Part shown: positions 40,761-50,279 of the stretch, piece by piece
Position numbering within the stretch: position 1 is the stretch's first letter
Layout: the number at the start of each line of letters is the position of its first letter
Source: Comamonadaceae bacterium
GTDB lineage: Bacteria; Pseudomonadota; Gammaproteobacteria; Burkholderiales; Burkholderiaceae_C
Length of the DNA stretch: 64,000 bases
Assembly (NCBI GenBank): GCA_021299875.1
Contig: JAJTEW010000008.1
Location: 186,001-250,000, forward strand
Direction: 5' to 3'
The notes under the pieces: generated by a model
Told to the model about the DNA's origin: nothing
Database searches by the model: none
The model's input: the letters and a program-made list of their open reading frames with translations, nothing else
Translations under genes and position numbers: made by a program

Positions 40761-41278
40761 TGAGCGATCTGAACAGCACGCCAGAGTCAGCAAGCACTCC
40801 GCCCGCAACCGCAGGCACGCGCAAGTCTTCTGCCAAGCCCGCTCGCAGCCGTTCGCGTGAGTTTGCATTGCAGGCGCTTTACCAGCACATCGTGGGCAAA
40901 AACGAAGCGTCAGACATCGACGTGTTCACCCGCGACCTGTCTGGCTTTCACAAAGCCGACTCGGCCCATTACGACGCCCTGCTCTACGGTTGCACCGAAC
41001 AAGCCCAGGCTCTGGATGCGTTGATCGCACCCAAACTCGACCGCAGCTTTGCCGAGATTTCGCCCATCGAGCGGGCCATCATGTGGATCGGCGTGTACGA
41101 AATGCAACACTGCCTGGACGTGCCTTGGCGTGTGGTGCTCAATGAGTGCATCGAACTGGCCAAGGACTTTGGCGGCACCGACGGTCACAAGTATGTGAAC
41201 GCCGTGCTGAACGGCCTGGCCCCCGAATTGCGCACCGCCGAAGTGCAGGCCGACCGCCAAGCCGGCCGCGCCAAATAA
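40760..41278 (+). CDS. nusB: Transcription antitermination factor NusB
   Basis: All-helical partner of NusE (S10) that binds boxA of rRNA leaders. About 172 residues: a Ser/Pro/Ala-rich N-terminal extension of ~30, then [14 protein letters not shown] and [19 protein letters not shown] to [14 protein letters not shown]. Its ATG overlaps the ribH stop (TGATG), the conserved ribH-nusB coupling. Confidence 0.96.
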   Translation: MSDLNSTPESASTPPATAGTRKSSAKPARSRSREFALQALYQHIVGKNEASDIDVFTRDLSGFHKADSAHYDALLYGCTEQAQALDALIAPKLDRSFAEISPIERAIMWIGVYEMQHCLDVPWRVVLNECIELAKDFGGTDGHKYVNAVLNGLAPELRTAEVQADRQAGRAK

Positions 41279-41310
41279 CCCCCTCTGTCCCAACAACAGA
41301 CGCCGACACC

Positions 41311-42498
41311 ATGCGCATCTCCGAGCGAGCCGAGCGGATCGAGCCTTTTTGGGTGATGGAAGTGGCCAAGGCCGCCTCTCAAAAAGCCCGCGAAGTCGCT
41401 CACACCGACCGACCTGTGGTGTTCCTGAACATCGGTGAGCCCGACTTCACCGCCCCACCCCGCGTGCAGCAAGCGGCCCAAGCCGCCATTCAAAACGGGC
41501 AAACCCAATACACCCCCGCGCTGGGCCTGGACGCCTTGCGCCAAGCCATCAGCCACTGGTACGCATCGCGCTTTGGCGTGCAGGTGCCCGCCAGCCGCAT
41601 CGTGGTCACGGCTGGCGCATCGGCGGCTTTGCAATTGGCGTGTTTGGCGCTGATCGATCGGGGCGATGAAATCCTCATGCCCGACCCCAGCTACCCCTGC
41701 AACCGCCACTTTGTGAGCGCGGCCGAGGGCACAGCCGTGTTGGTGCCCACAACGGCCGAAGAGCGCTTTCAGCTCAGCGCCGCCAAAGTGTCTGCGGCCT
41801 GGGGGCCGCAAACGCGGGGCGTCTTGCTGGCATCGCCCTCCAACCCCACGGGCACCTCGATCGACCCGACCGAGCTGGCCCACATCATCGATGTCGTGCG
41901 CGATCAAGGCGGCATCACCCTGATCGACGAAATTTACTTGGGCCTGAGCCACGACGACACTTTTGCCCAAAGCGCCCTCGCTTTAGGCGACGACGTCATC
42001 AGCATCAACAGCTTCAGCAAATACTTCAACATGACCGGCTGGCGCTTAGGCTGGCTGGTGGTGCCCGACACGCTCACGCCTGTGCTGGAGCGCTTGGCGC
42101 AAAACCTCTTCATCTGTGCCAGCACCGTGGCACAACAAGCGGCGCTGGCCTGCTTTGAGCCCGAGAGCCTGGCCGAATACGAGCGTCGCCGCGCCGAATT
42201 CAAAGCTCGGCGCGACTATTTTCTGCCGGCCCTGAACGACTTGGGCCTGACGGTGCCCGTCGCACCCGATGGCGCGTTTTACGCCTGGGCGGACTGCACC
42301 GCCGCCTGCCAAAAGCTGGGCCTGAAAGACAGTTGGGACTTTGCCTTTGCCGCACTCGAGCACGCCCATGTGGCCATCACCCCGGGGCGCGACTTTGGCA
42401 ACGACCAGACGGCCCGCTTTGTGCGCTTTTCCACCGCCAACTCGATGTCCGAATTGCAAATCGCCATTGCCCGCTTGAAAGCCTGGTTGCAACCATGA
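41311..42498 (+). CDS. PLP-dependent class I/II aminotransferase
   Basis: Fold-type I aminotransferase of about 395 residues. FLNIGEPDFTAPP, the PLP contact VTAGASAALQLACLALIDRG, ASPSNPTGT, the Asp of TLIDEIYLGL, and the PLP Lys in SFSKYFNMTGWRLGW (near residue 236) are all visible, with the C-terminal Arg in ARFVRFS. This is the aspartate/alanine/aromatic aminotransferase-like group; substrate not readable. I chose ATG (MRISERAERIEPFWVMEVAK); the upstream part of the frame belongs to nusB in another register. Confidence 0.9.
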   Translation: MRISERAERIEPFWVMEVAKAASQKAREVAHTDRPVVFLNIGEPDFTAPPRVQQAAQAAIQNGQTQYTPALGLDALRQAISHWYASRFGVQVPASRIVVTAGASAALQLACLALIDRGDEILMPDPSYPCNRHFVSAAEGTAVLVPTTAEERFQLSAAKVSAAWGPQTRGVLLASPSNPTGTSIDPTELAHIIDVVRDQGGITLIDEIYLGLSHDDTFAQSALALGDDVISINSFSKYFNMTGWRLGWLVVPDTLTPVLERLAQNLFICASTVAQQAALACFEPESLAEYERRRAEFKARRDYFLPALNDLGLTVPVAPDGAFYAWADCTAACQKLGLKDSWDFAFAALEHAHVAITPGRDFGNDQTARFVRFSTANSMSELQIAIARLKAWLQP

Positions 42499-42917
42499 CC
42501 TCCAGCACCGCCCCTTTTCAGCACCCTGTTCGCATCTATTGGGAAGACACCGACGCGGGCGGCATCGTGTTTTATGCCAATTACCTCAAGTTTTTTGAGC
42601 GGGCCCGCACCGAATGGCTGCGCGCCCTGGGCTTTGGCCAGCAGGTACTGCGCGACCAATCGGGCGGCATGTTTGTCGTATCTGAGACCGCCGTCAAATA
42701 CCTCTCACCAGCCCGCCTGGACGACACCCTCGTTGTGACCGCCGAGTTAAAAACCAGCGGCAAAGCCAGCCTGTGCATTGTCCAACGTGCCTACTTGCGC
42801 GCGCCGAACCAAAACGACCGATTGCTGGCCGAGGGCACGATTCGCCTGGGCTGGGTCGACAGCACCACCTTGAAACCCGGCCGTATTCCGGCCTCTGTTC
42901 TGGAAGCCCTGAAATGA
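42495..42917 (+). CDS. ybgC: Tol-Pal-associated acyl-CoA thioesterase YbgC
   Basis: Hot-dog-fold thioesterase of the 4-hydroxybenzoyl-CoA type, about 140 residues. The catalytic Asp lies in YWEDTDAGGIVFYANYLKFF. It is linked by ATGA overlaps to the aminotransferase before and tolQ after. In E. coli YbgC is encoded first in the tol-pal operon and acts on short acyl-CoA or acyl-ACP. Confidence 0.94.
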   Translation: MTSSTAPFQHPVRIYWEDTDAGGIVFYANYLKFFERARTEWLRALGFGQQVLRDQSGGMFVVSETAVKYLSPARLDDTLVVTAELKTSGKASLCIVQRAYLRAPNQNDRLLAEGTIRLGWVDSTTLKPGRIPASVLEALK

Positions 42918-43624
42918 ACCAAGACATGTCCATCGTCTCGCTGCTCTTGCACGCCAGTTTTGTCGTGCAGTTGGTGGTGCTCATTTTGCTCAGCATCTCT
43001 GTGGCCAGTTGGGCGGCCATCGTGCGCAAGATCACCGCCATCAAGCGCATCAAAAATCTGAACGAAGAATTTGAACGCGTCTTTTGGTCAGGCACCAGTT
43101 TGAATGAGCTGTTCAACGCCGCCAGCCAAAACGCCAAACTGTCGGGCCCGATGGAGCGCATCTTTGCCAGTGGCATGCGCGAATACCAAAAATTGCGCGA
43201 ACGCCGCATCACCGATGCAGGCACTTTGCTCGACGGCGCACGCCGCGCCATGCGGGCGAGCTTTCAGCGCGAGATGGACGCGGCCGAGTCCAAACTGGCC
43301 TTTTTGGCCTCGGTCGGATCGATCTCGCCGTATGTCGGTTTGTTCGGGACCGTGTGGGGCATCATGCACGCCTTCACGGGCTTGGCCAGCTTGCAACAAG
43401 TGACCTTGGCGGCTGTGGCCCCTGGCATTGCTGAAGCCCTGGTGGCCACCGCCATTGGCCTGTTTGCCGCCATCCCGGCGGTACTGGCCTACAACCGCTT
43501 TTCACACGATGTGGACCGCATCGCCATCAAGTTGGAAACCTTCATTGAAGAGTTCTCCAACATCTTGCAGCGCAGCCTGGGGGCCAATGCCGCCACGGGT
43601 CAAGGCTCGGCATCTGGTCACTGA
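42914..43624 (+). CDS. tolQ: Tol-Pal system protein TolQ
   Basis: Inner-membrane proton-channel subunit, MotA/TolQ/ExbB family, about 236 residues. Three membrane segments: ~15-37 (ASFVVQLVVLILLSISVASW), ~135-157 (ASVGSISPYVGLFGTVWGIM), and ~168-192 (AVAPGIAEALVATAIGLFAA). Starts within the ybgC stop. Confidence 0.96.
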   Translation: MNQDMSIVSLLLHASFVVQLVVLILLSISVASWAAIVRKITAIKRIKNLNEEFERVFWSGTSLNELFNAASQNAKLSGPMERIFASGMREYQKLRERRITDAGTLLDGARRAMRASFQREMDAAESKLAFLASVGSISPYVGLFGTVWGIMHAFTGLASLQQVTLAAVAPGIAEALVATAIGLFAAIPAVLAYNRFSHDVDRIAIKLETFIEEFSNILQRSLGANAATGQGSASGH

Positions 43625-43639
43625 GAGAGGCCCAACAGC

Positions 43640-44059
43640 ATGCCCTCCACATCCTCCCGAGGCCGCGGACGCCGCACCATCTCGGAAATCAACATGGTGC
43701 CCTTCATCGACGTGATGCTGGTGCTGCTCATCATCTTCATGGTCACCGCACCCATGATCACGCCCAGCATGGTGGACCTGCCTAGCGTGGGCAAAGCGGC
43801 CAAACAGCCGGACAAAGTCATCCAAATCGTCATCCAGAAGGACGAACGGCTGGAGCTGGTGAACGAAGGCAAAACCGACAGCGCCTCGCTGCAAAGCGTG
43901 GCCAGCAGCGTGAAAAGACTGGTGGGCGAGGACACCAACACGGCCGTGGTCATCAGCGCCGACCGCACGGTGAAATACGAAACCGTGGTCAAGGTCATGG
44001 ACAGCCTGCAACGTGCCGGCATTGCCCGAGTCGGTTTGTCGGTTCAACTGGCACCTTGA
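43640..44059 (+). CDS. tolR: Tol-Pal system protein TolR
   Basis: ExbD/TolR-family partner of TolQ, 139 residues. A single N-terminal membrane segment contains the proton-carrying Asp (NMVPFIDVMLVLLIIFMVTA), followed by a periplasmic domain. Confidence 0.96.
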   Translation: MPSTSSRGRGRRTISEINMVPFIDVMLVLLIIFMVTAPMITPSMVDLPSVGKAAKQPDKVIQIVIQKDERLELVNEGKTDSASLQSVASSVKRLVGEDTNTAVVISADRTVKYETVVKVMDSLQRAGIARVGLSVQLAP

Positions 44060-44072
44060 AAAGGACACAGGT

Positions 44073-45059
44073 TTGACCGCCAAGGCCACGCCGCACCTCG
44101 AATTTGCGCCCCCAGAGCCGCCGGGCATGGGGCGCGCGTGGCTGGTGGCCCTGATCGCGCACGCTTTGTTGTTCTTGGCGCTGGGCTTGGCCACGGCCTG
44201 GAAAACCCAACCGCAAACCCTGCAAGCCGAAGCCGAGCTGTGGTCGGCCGTTCCGCAGGCGGCTGCGCCCCGATTGCAAGAGCCTTTGCCTCGGCCAGAG
44301 CCCGTGCCCGTGCCTGTGCCGGAACCCCAACCCACACCGCCTGCCAAACCCACTGCGCCCCCACCTCCCGCCCCTGACCCCGCATTGGCCCTGAAAGACG
44401 CGCAAATCGCTCTGGAAAAGAAGAAACTGGATGAAAAGAAAAAGGAAGCTGAAAAGCTGAAGGCCGAGAAAGAGAAAGCAGAAAAAGAAAAGGCCGCCAA
44501 AGACAAAGCGGCCCAAGAAAAGTTGGCAAAAGCCAAGGCTGAAAAAGAGAAAGCTGAAAAGGACAAGGCAGATAAAGCCAAGCTCGACAAAGAAAAACTC
44601 GCCAAAGAGAAAAAGGCGCAAGATGACAAAGAGCGGGAGAAAAAGAAAGCCGCTGAAAAAGACAAGGCAGACAAAGCCGAGGCCGCCAGAGCAGACGCCC
44701 TGCGCCAAGAAAACCTCAAGCGCATGCAAGGCCTGGCTGGTGCCTCGGGCGGCGAAAACGCCACTGGCACCGCGCTCAAATCGTCAGGCCCGTCGGCCAC
44801 TTATGCAGGCCGCTTGGTCGGTCGCATCAAACCCAACATCACCTACCCAGGCGACATGGTGGGCAACCCCAGGGCCGAAGTGGAAGTGCGCGTGGCACCC
44901 GACGGCACCATCCAAAGCCGCCGCATCATTCAGCCCAGTGGCAACAAAGCTTGGGACGAAGCGGTTTTGCGGGCCATCGACAAAACCGAAATCTTGCCCA
45001 AAGACACCGATGGCCGAGTGCCTCCGGTGATCGTGCTGGGGTTCAGACCGCTCGATTGA
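44073..45059 (+). CDS. tolA: Cell envelope integrity protein TolA
   Basis: Links the TolQR motor to the outer membrane. About 328 residues. N-terminal membrane anchor (residues ~19-43), a Pro-rich stretch (~65-100), a long Lys/Glu/Ala helical region (~105-215, repeated K-A-E-K-E units), and a C-terminal TonB-like domain (ATYAGRLVGRIKPNITYPGD). I chose the TTG with AAGGA seven bases upstream, just after the tolR stop. tolB and pal, expected next, are absent. Confidence 0.93.
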   Translation: MTAKATPHLEFAPPEPPGMGRAWLVALIAHALLFLALGLATAWKTQPQTLQAEAELWSAVPQAAAPRLQEPLPRPEPVPVPVPEPQPTPPAKPTAPPPPAPDPALALKDAQIALEKKKLDEKKKEAEKLKAEKEKAEKEKAAKDKAAQEKLAKAKAEKEKAEKDKADKAKLDKEKLAKEKKAQDDKEREKKKAAEKDKADKAEAARADALRQENLKRMQGLAGASGGENATGTALKSSGPSATYAGRLVGRIKPNITYPGDMVGNPRAEVEVRVAPDGTIQSRRIIQPSGNKAWDEAVLRAIDKTEILPKDTDGRVPPVIVLGFRPLD

Positions 45060-45181
45060 GCAAGCGCTGCTTGAAGGCACTACCCTTTCCAGAACCTCAA
45101 CTTTGAGCTTGCCGTGTCGATACATGAACATCGGCGTTCAATTCAGTCTCCGACTTCACAACCCATCTGGCTGTCCACACC

Positions 45182-45793
45182 ATGACTCTGAAAACCCTTG
45201 TTTCTGGCTTGATGATCAGCATGGGATGTCTTTCCATGACCAGCGCATGGGCCCAAAAGAAACCGGCTGGCGCGTGTTTTGTGGCCCATTTCAAATCGCT
45301 CGCCCTGCGCACCCATGCACCCGAAGTGCGGGCATCGATGGCCAAAGATTGGCTGGAGCGCAATGCCGGCAGCTGCACGGATGTGCAATTGGCCACCCTC
45401 TTGGCCAACAGCCCCAACTGGTTGGGCACCGCATTGACGCTGGAGATCTCCTCCATCCTTGAGGGTGCCATCGAGGCCAAAATCGCCGGCAATCCTGAGC
45501 TGATGGGCAAGCTTTATGAATCTCTGGGCAAAGAGGGCCAAGCCTCGACGGTGACCCACAGCACACCCACACCTAGAGCGCCAGTGGTCCGGCCCATGGT
45601 CAACACGGGGGTGATTGCGGGCAGTCCCAATTTTGGTTCGATCACAGGGAACACCACCGTCAACCAGAACAACAACCAGTTGAGCAACGCCAGCAGCAGC
45701 AATGCGTCCAACAGCAACCAAAACGCGTCGCCCGACGCCATCTCTTCGACCAACATCACCAACCCGCAAATGCCGCAAAACAGCGCCCGCTGA
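45182..45793 (+). CDS. Hypothetical secreted protein with Asn/Ser-rich C-terminus
   Basis: Not recognised. 203 residues. A clear signal peptide (MTLKTLVSGLMISMGCLSMTS ending AWAQ, split here: AWA/QKK cleavage) exports it to the periplasm or beyond. The mature N-terminal ~95 residues are helical and contain two Cys (GACFVAHF, AGSCTDVQL) that could form a disulfide. A Pro/Thr linker follows, then a ~55-residue low-complexity tail dominated by Asn, Ser and Gln. It occupies the place of tolB/pal but resembles neither, with no lipobox and no OmpA-like domain. It is convergent with dnaE. Confidence 0.7.
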   Translation: MTLKTLVSGLMISMGCLSMTSAWAQKKPAGACFVAHFKSLALRTHAPEVRASMAKDWLERNAGSCTDVQLATLLANSPNWLGTALTLEISSILEGAIEAKIAGNPELMGKLYESLGKEGQASTVTHSTPTPRAPVVRPMVNTGVIAGSPNFGSITGNTTVNQNNNQLSNASSSNASNSNQNASPDAISSTNITNPQMPQNSAR

Positions 45794-45816
45794 GGCGGCT
45801 GAACGCAGTACGCCGG

Positions 45817-48800
45817 TCAGTCGTAAACAATCCGCGCCTGCCCCTGATCGGCCTGCGCCATCCAGCTGGCCAAAGCGGCATCGGTTGGAAAGAACTTGGC
45901 AACTTCGCCCAGTGCCAGCTCGGCGCGAGCGCCCAGTGCCTCATGGCGCCGCTCCAGCACCAAACGAACGGGCAAACCACGCACCAGGTCGCCCTGCTCG
46001 GTTTGTTCGCGCTGCGCCGGAAATTCTCTGACAATGCGGGCAATGTCCGGCGCACGGCCATTGATGGCCACACGCAGGTACTTGCCATAGCGGCAGCGCG
46101 CGGCCCCCAAGTCCATGATCTGCTCGATCTTGAGCCTGAAACCACCCGAAAAACGGTCAGCCTGCATCTTGGCCGTGACGATGATGAGCTCATCGTCTTT
46201 GAGCAAATGCTTGGCCGAGTTGAGCAGGATTTCGTCGGCGGTAGCCTCCATCACACCCGATTTGTCATCGAGCTTGAAAATCGCCACTTTGCCGCGCTGG
46301 CCATTGATGACGCGCAAGTCGCTCACGATGCCCGCCAGCACCATGGACTCGCGGCTGTCGATCAGGTCGTCGATCTTGCGGCGCGCAAACTGTCGGACCT
46401 CAAGCGCCACCGCGTCGAACAAATGGCCCGACAGGAAGAAGCCCACCGCCGTTTTCTCGAGCAGCAAGCGCTCTTTGATGCCCCAAGGCATGACCTCGAC
46501 CAACTCCGGCTCTTGTGTGCTGGAGCCGTGCGAGTCGTCACCCAGCATGTCAAACAAACCGCCTTGGTTGGCGTTGGCCGTGGTGGCGCTGGAAAAATCA
46601 AACGCACGGTCGATGCTGGCTGACAAGGCGGCGCGGTTCATGTGCAGCGAGTCAAATGCACCGGCCTTGATGAGAGCGTCCACCGTACGCTTGTTGATGC
46701 GGGTGCGGTCCACGCGCACCGCAAAGTCAAACAAACTCTTGAAGGGACCACCCTCGTTGCGGGCGGCCACGATGGCCTCGATGGCTTGCTGGCCCGTGCC
46801 CTTGATGGCCCCCAGGCCGTAGCGGATGATCTTGTCGGTCACCGGCTCAAAACGGTGCGTGCCCCGGTTCACGTCAGGCGGGTCAAAGCGGATACCGAAT
46901 TTGAGCGCGTCCTCATAGAGCACCTTGAGCTTGTCGGTGTCGTCCATCTCCACCGTCATGTTGGCGCAAAAGAACTCGGCGGTGTAATGCACCTTCAGCC
47001 AGCCCGTGTGGTAGGCCAACAAGGAGTAAGCGGCAGCGTGCGACTTGTTGAAACCGTAACCGGCGAAACGCTCCATCAAGTCGAAAATTTCATCGGCCTT
47101 TTCCTGCGGGATGTTGTGCGTGGCCAGGGCTCCATCGCGGAACTTCTCGCGGTGCTCGGCCATTTCCTCGGCCTTTTTCTTGCCCATGGCGCGGCGCAGC
47201 AAGTCGGCGCCGCCCAGCGAGTAGCCGCCCAAGATCTGCGCCGTCTGCATCACCTGCTCTTGGTAGACCATGATGCCGTAGGTCTCACTCAGCATTTGGG
47301 CCACCGCTGGGTGCGGGTACTCCACCTGCTCGCGGCCGTGTTTGCGGGCCACAAAGCTGGGGATCAGGTCCATCGGGCCCGGGCGGTACAAGGCGTTCAG
47401 CGCAATCAGGTCTTCCAGGCGGCTGGGCCGAGCGTCGCGCAGCATGCCCTGCATGCCGCGGCTTTCAAACTGGAACACCGCCTCGGTCTTGCCGTCCGAA
47501 AACAGCTTGTAGGTGGGCTCGTCGTCAAGGGGGATGTTCTCAAAGGCAAAGTTTTCCTGACCCTTGTGCCGCGTCATGATGAACTCGCGGGCGATCTCCA
47601 AAATCGTCAGCGTGGCCAGGCCCAAAAAGTCGAATTTGACGAGACCTGCGGCCTCCACGTCGTCTTTGTCGTACTGGCTCACCGCCGATTCGCTGCCCGG
47701 CTGCTGGTACAGCGGACAAAAGTCGGTCAGCTTGCCCGGCGCGATCAACACGCCCCCAGCGTGCATGCCCACGTTGCGGGTCATGCCTTCGAGCTTTTGC
47801 GCCATCTCGATGAGCGTCTTCACATCCTCTTCACGCTCAATGCGCTCAGCCAGAATGGGCTCCATCGCGATGGCGTAGTTGTTTTTATCGCCTTCCTTCG
47901 GCGTGGCAGGCGGGTACTGCAAAGTGACCGACATGCCTGGTTTGTTGGGGATCAGCTTGCTGATGCCGTCGCAAAAGGTGTAGCTCATGTCGAGCACGCG
48001 GCCCACATCGCGAATGGCCGCCCGCGCAGCCATGGTGCCAAAAGTCACGATCTGGCTGACCGCCTCGCGGCCGTATTTGTCTTTCACATAGTCGATCACC
48101 CGGTCACGGTTGCCCTGGCAAAAGTCAATGTCGAAGTCGGGCATGGACACCCGCTCGGGATTCAAGAATCGCTCAAACAGAAGGTTGTATTGCAAAGGGT
48201 CGAGGTCGGTGATCTTCAGCGCATAGGCCACCAGCGAGCCTGCACCCGAACCCCGGCCGGGGCCCACCGGACAGCCGTTGGCCTTGGCCCACTGAATGAA
48301 ATCACCCACGATCAAGAAGTAGCCCGGAAAGCCCATCTTCAAAATGGTGTTCAGCTCAAACTCGAGCCGCTCCACATAGCGAGGACGTTCTTCGTTGCGT
48401 TTGTCTTGCACCGGATACAGGTGCAGCAACCGTGCCTCAAGACCCTCAAACGACACATGCCGGAAATAGTCTTCGACAGACATGACCACGCCGTTCACAG
48501 GCGGGATCGGAAAGTCTGGCAACTGGGGCTTGCCCAACACCAGGCTCAGGTTGCAGCGCTTGGCGATTTCCAATGTATTGGCAATGGAACTGGGCACATC
48601 GGCAAACAAGGCACACATGTCCGCTGCCGATTTGAAAAACTGCTCACGGGTGAAGCGCCGAACCCGGCGCGGGTTGGCCAAAATTTCGCCCTCGGAGATG
48701 CAGACGCGCGCTTCGTGAGCTTCGTAATCCTCAGGACCGTGAAACTGCACGGGGTGCGTGGCCACCACAGGCAACCCCAAGCGAGCGGCCAGTGCCACTG

Positions 48801-49344
48801 CACCCGCCACCTGCGGCTCGTCTTCGGGCCGGCCTGCGCGTTGCAGCTCCAGGTAAAACCGGTGCGGGAAGATCGAACCCAGCTGCAGCGCCACGTCGGC
48901 GGCCTTGTCGGCGTCGCCCTGCACGATGGCCTGTCCCACCGGACCGGCTTGCGCACCCGAGAGCAGAATCAACCCGTTCGACAATTCCTTGAGCCAAGCC
49001 AGCTTGACCACCGCCACGCCTTTGAGGATGTTTTGCGTCCAGGCACGGGCCAGCAGCTCGCACAGGTTCAGATAGCCGGGGTGGTTTTGCACCAGCAGCA
49101 CCACGCGGCTGGTGGCCCCCGCGTCGCCCCCCAGGCCCTCAAGGTTGATCTCTGCGCCGATGATGGGTTTGACCCCCTTGCCCCGCCCTTCCTTGTAGAA
49201 CTTGATGGTGCCAAACAGGTTGTTCAGGTCGGTGATGGCCAGCGCAGGCTGGGCATCCTGAGCGGCCATCTTGACCACATCGTCGATGCGGCAAGTGGCG
49301 TCAACGACTGAAAATTCGGAGTGGAGGCGCAGATGAACAAACAT
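45817..49344 (-). CDS. dnaE: DNA polymerase III alpha subunit
   Basis: Replicative polymerase of the C family, about 1175 residues (E. coli 1160). N-terminal PHP domain starts FVHLRLHSEFSVVD. The catalytic Asp residues are in PDFDIDFCQGNRDRV (near residue 400). GPGRGSGAGSLVAYAL and KKAEEMAEHREKF lie in the polymerase core, with an HhH region, an OB fold (~residue 1000, VLAGIVSDLRVINGQRGKVA) and a tau-binding tail. The longer frame adds 42 residues with no match; MFVHLRLHSEF is the family start. Confidence 0.97.
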   Translation of the reverse strand: MFVHLRLHSEFSVVDATCRIDDVVKMAAQDAQPALAITDLNNLFGTIKFYKEGRGKGVKPIIGAEINLEGLGGDAGATSRVVLLVQNHPGYLNLCELLARAWTQNILKGVAVVKLAWLKELSNGLILLSGAQAGPVGQAIVQGDADKAADVALQLGSIFPHRFYLELQRAGRPEDEPQVAGAVALAARLGLPVVATHPVQFHGPEDYEAHEARVCISEGEILANPRRVRRFTREQFFKSAADMCALFADVPSSIANTLEIAKRCNLSLVLGKPQLPDFPIPPVNGVVMSVEDYFRHVSFEGLEARLLHLYPVQDKRNEERPRYVERLEFELNTILKMGFPGYFLIVGDFIQWAKANGCPVGPGRGSGAGSLVAYALKITDLDPLQYNLLFERFLNPERVSMPDFDIDFCQGNRDRVIDYVKDKYGREAVSQIVTFGTMAARAAIRDVGRVLDMSYTFCDGISKLIPNKPGMSVTLQYPPATPKEGDKNNYAIAMEPILAERIEREEDVKTLIEMAQKLEGMTRNVGMHAGGVLIAPGKLTDFCPLYQQPGSESAVSQYDKDDVEAAGLVKFDFLGLATLTILEIAREFIMTRHKGQENFAFENIPLDDEPTYKLFSDGKTEAVFQFESRGMQGMLRDARPSRLEDLIALNALYRPGPMDLIPSFVARKHGREQVEYPHPAVAQMLSETYGIMVYQEQVMQTAQILGGYSLGGADLLRRAMGKKKAEEMAEHREKFRDGALATHNIPQEKADEIFDLMERFAGYGFNKSHAAAYSLLAYHTGWLKVHYTAEFFCANMTVEMDDTDKLKVLYEDALKFGIRFDPPDVNRGTHRFEPVTDKIIRYGLGAIKGTGQQAIEAIVAARNEGGPFKSLFDFAVRVDRTRINKRTVDALIKAGAFDSLHMNRAALSASIDRAFDFSSATTANANQGGLFDMLGDDSHGSSTQEPELVEVMPWGIKERLLLEKTAVGFFLSGHLFDAVALEVRQFARRKIDDLIDSRESMVLAGIVSDLRVINGQRGKVAIFKLDDKSGVMEATADEILLNSAKHLLKDDELIIVTAKMQADRFSGGFRLKIEQIMDLGAARCRYGKYLRVAINGRAPDIARIVREFPAQREQTEQGDLVRGLPVRLVLERRHEALGARAELALGEVAKFFPTDAALASWMAQADQGQARIVYD

Positions 49345-49429
49345 AGCCGTCCATTGTAGAAGCTCACCTGGGGGACTGGGATGCCGACGGGTTCGAGGAA
49401 CGAGCTGGTGCAGTCTTTGGTATGCGACT

Positions 49430-50125
49430 TCAGTCCCGCAGCACCTGCAAGACTTCCGAGCGAAACTCACGTCCGTACAAAATCAGCACCACCAGCGCCG
49501 TGGCCAAAACCAGCGCCAGCGGCGAGAAAAACCAGGCCATGGCAGCAAAAGAAAAATAATACGCCCGCAAACCGTCATTGAAAGTTTCGGCAGCCGCACT
49601 GACCAGATTGCCCGCCCTCTGGGCATAGTGATACCGGTCATGTTCCCCGCTGGCAAAGGCTTCAGGCGGCGGCATGCCGCCGATGGCCAGGGCGACAAAG
49701 GTGTATTGCCGCATCGACCACGAAAAGCGAAAAAAGGCATACACAAAAATGCCCACCAGCACCAAAATTTTGAGCTCAAACACCAGCAAGGGCGTCGGCT
49801 GCGCGAAGGGAATCTCACCCACCAACTCGGCCGCTTTGTTGGTGGTGCCCAAAAGCGCAAACAAACCACCAATGATGATGATGCTGGTGGATGAAAAAAA
49901 CGCGGGGGTTTGAGACAAGTTCTGGGTGATCAAGCCATCCAGCATGCGGGGATCGCGAGATGTGGCCTGCAACATCCAGCTTTGCCGGTAGGTGTTGGTG
50001 GTAGCGATCAAGGTTTTGTCCAACTTGCCCCGGATCCGCGCAAACCAGGCATAGCCCACCCACAAACCAAAAAAAGAAAACAGTGCCAGCCAATCGGCCC
50101 AAGGCAGCATGGAAATGATTTTCAT
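49430..50125 (-). CDS. DUF599 family inner-membrane protein
   Basis: 231 residues with four to five hydrophobic segments (~10-28, ~75-95, ~110-132, ~195-222). The pattern WADWLALFSFFGLWVGYAWF and TNTYRQSWMLQATSRDPRML matches the uncharacterised DUF599 family. No function is known. A strong terminator for the next upstream gene separates it from the flavodoxin gene; on the other side lies dnaE. Confidence 0.85.
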   Translation of the reverse strand: MKIISMLPWADWLALFSFFGLWVGYAWFARIRGKLDKTLIATTNTYRQSWMLQATSRDPRMLDGLITQNLSQTPAFFSSTSIIIIGGLFALLGTTNKAAELVGEIPFAQPTPLLVFELKILVLVGIFVYAFFRFSWSMRQYTFVALAIGGMPPPEAFASGEHDRYHYAQRAGNLVSAAAETFNDGLRAYYFSFAAMAWFFSPLALVLATALVVLILYGREFRSEVLQVLRD

Positions 50126-50177
50126 GGGTGCATCCTAGCAACAGTCTCAGCGGGCTGACGGCCTTGGGGCGTTATCG

Positions 50178-50213
50178 AAAAAAAAAAGCCAGGGCGACCT
50201 GGATCGCTCTGGC
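50178..50213 (-). terminator. Rho-independent terminator after the flavodoxin-like gene
   Basis: On the minus strand GCCAGAGCGA, a 6-base loop, and TCGCCCTGGC (one mismatch in ten pairs) are followed by ten U. It ends the pirin-flavodoxin unit. Confidence 0.85.
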
Positions 50214-50279
50214 TTTTAGCGTGGTTTTATGGCGTGGGTATTCGCTCGAGGACCACCCACGGTGCTCCCCCTAAACACA

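Noticed and set aside
44400..44700. Repetitive AAG/GAA-rich tract as a possible DNA repeat or CRISPR
   Set aside because: It encodes the Lys/Glu/Ala helical region of TolA; no spacer-repeat structure.
46642..49311. 889-residue open frame on the plus strand
   Set aside because: Entirely antisense to dnaE, whose product is unambiguous; the Val/Gly/His-rich translation has no domain. GC-driven shadow frame.
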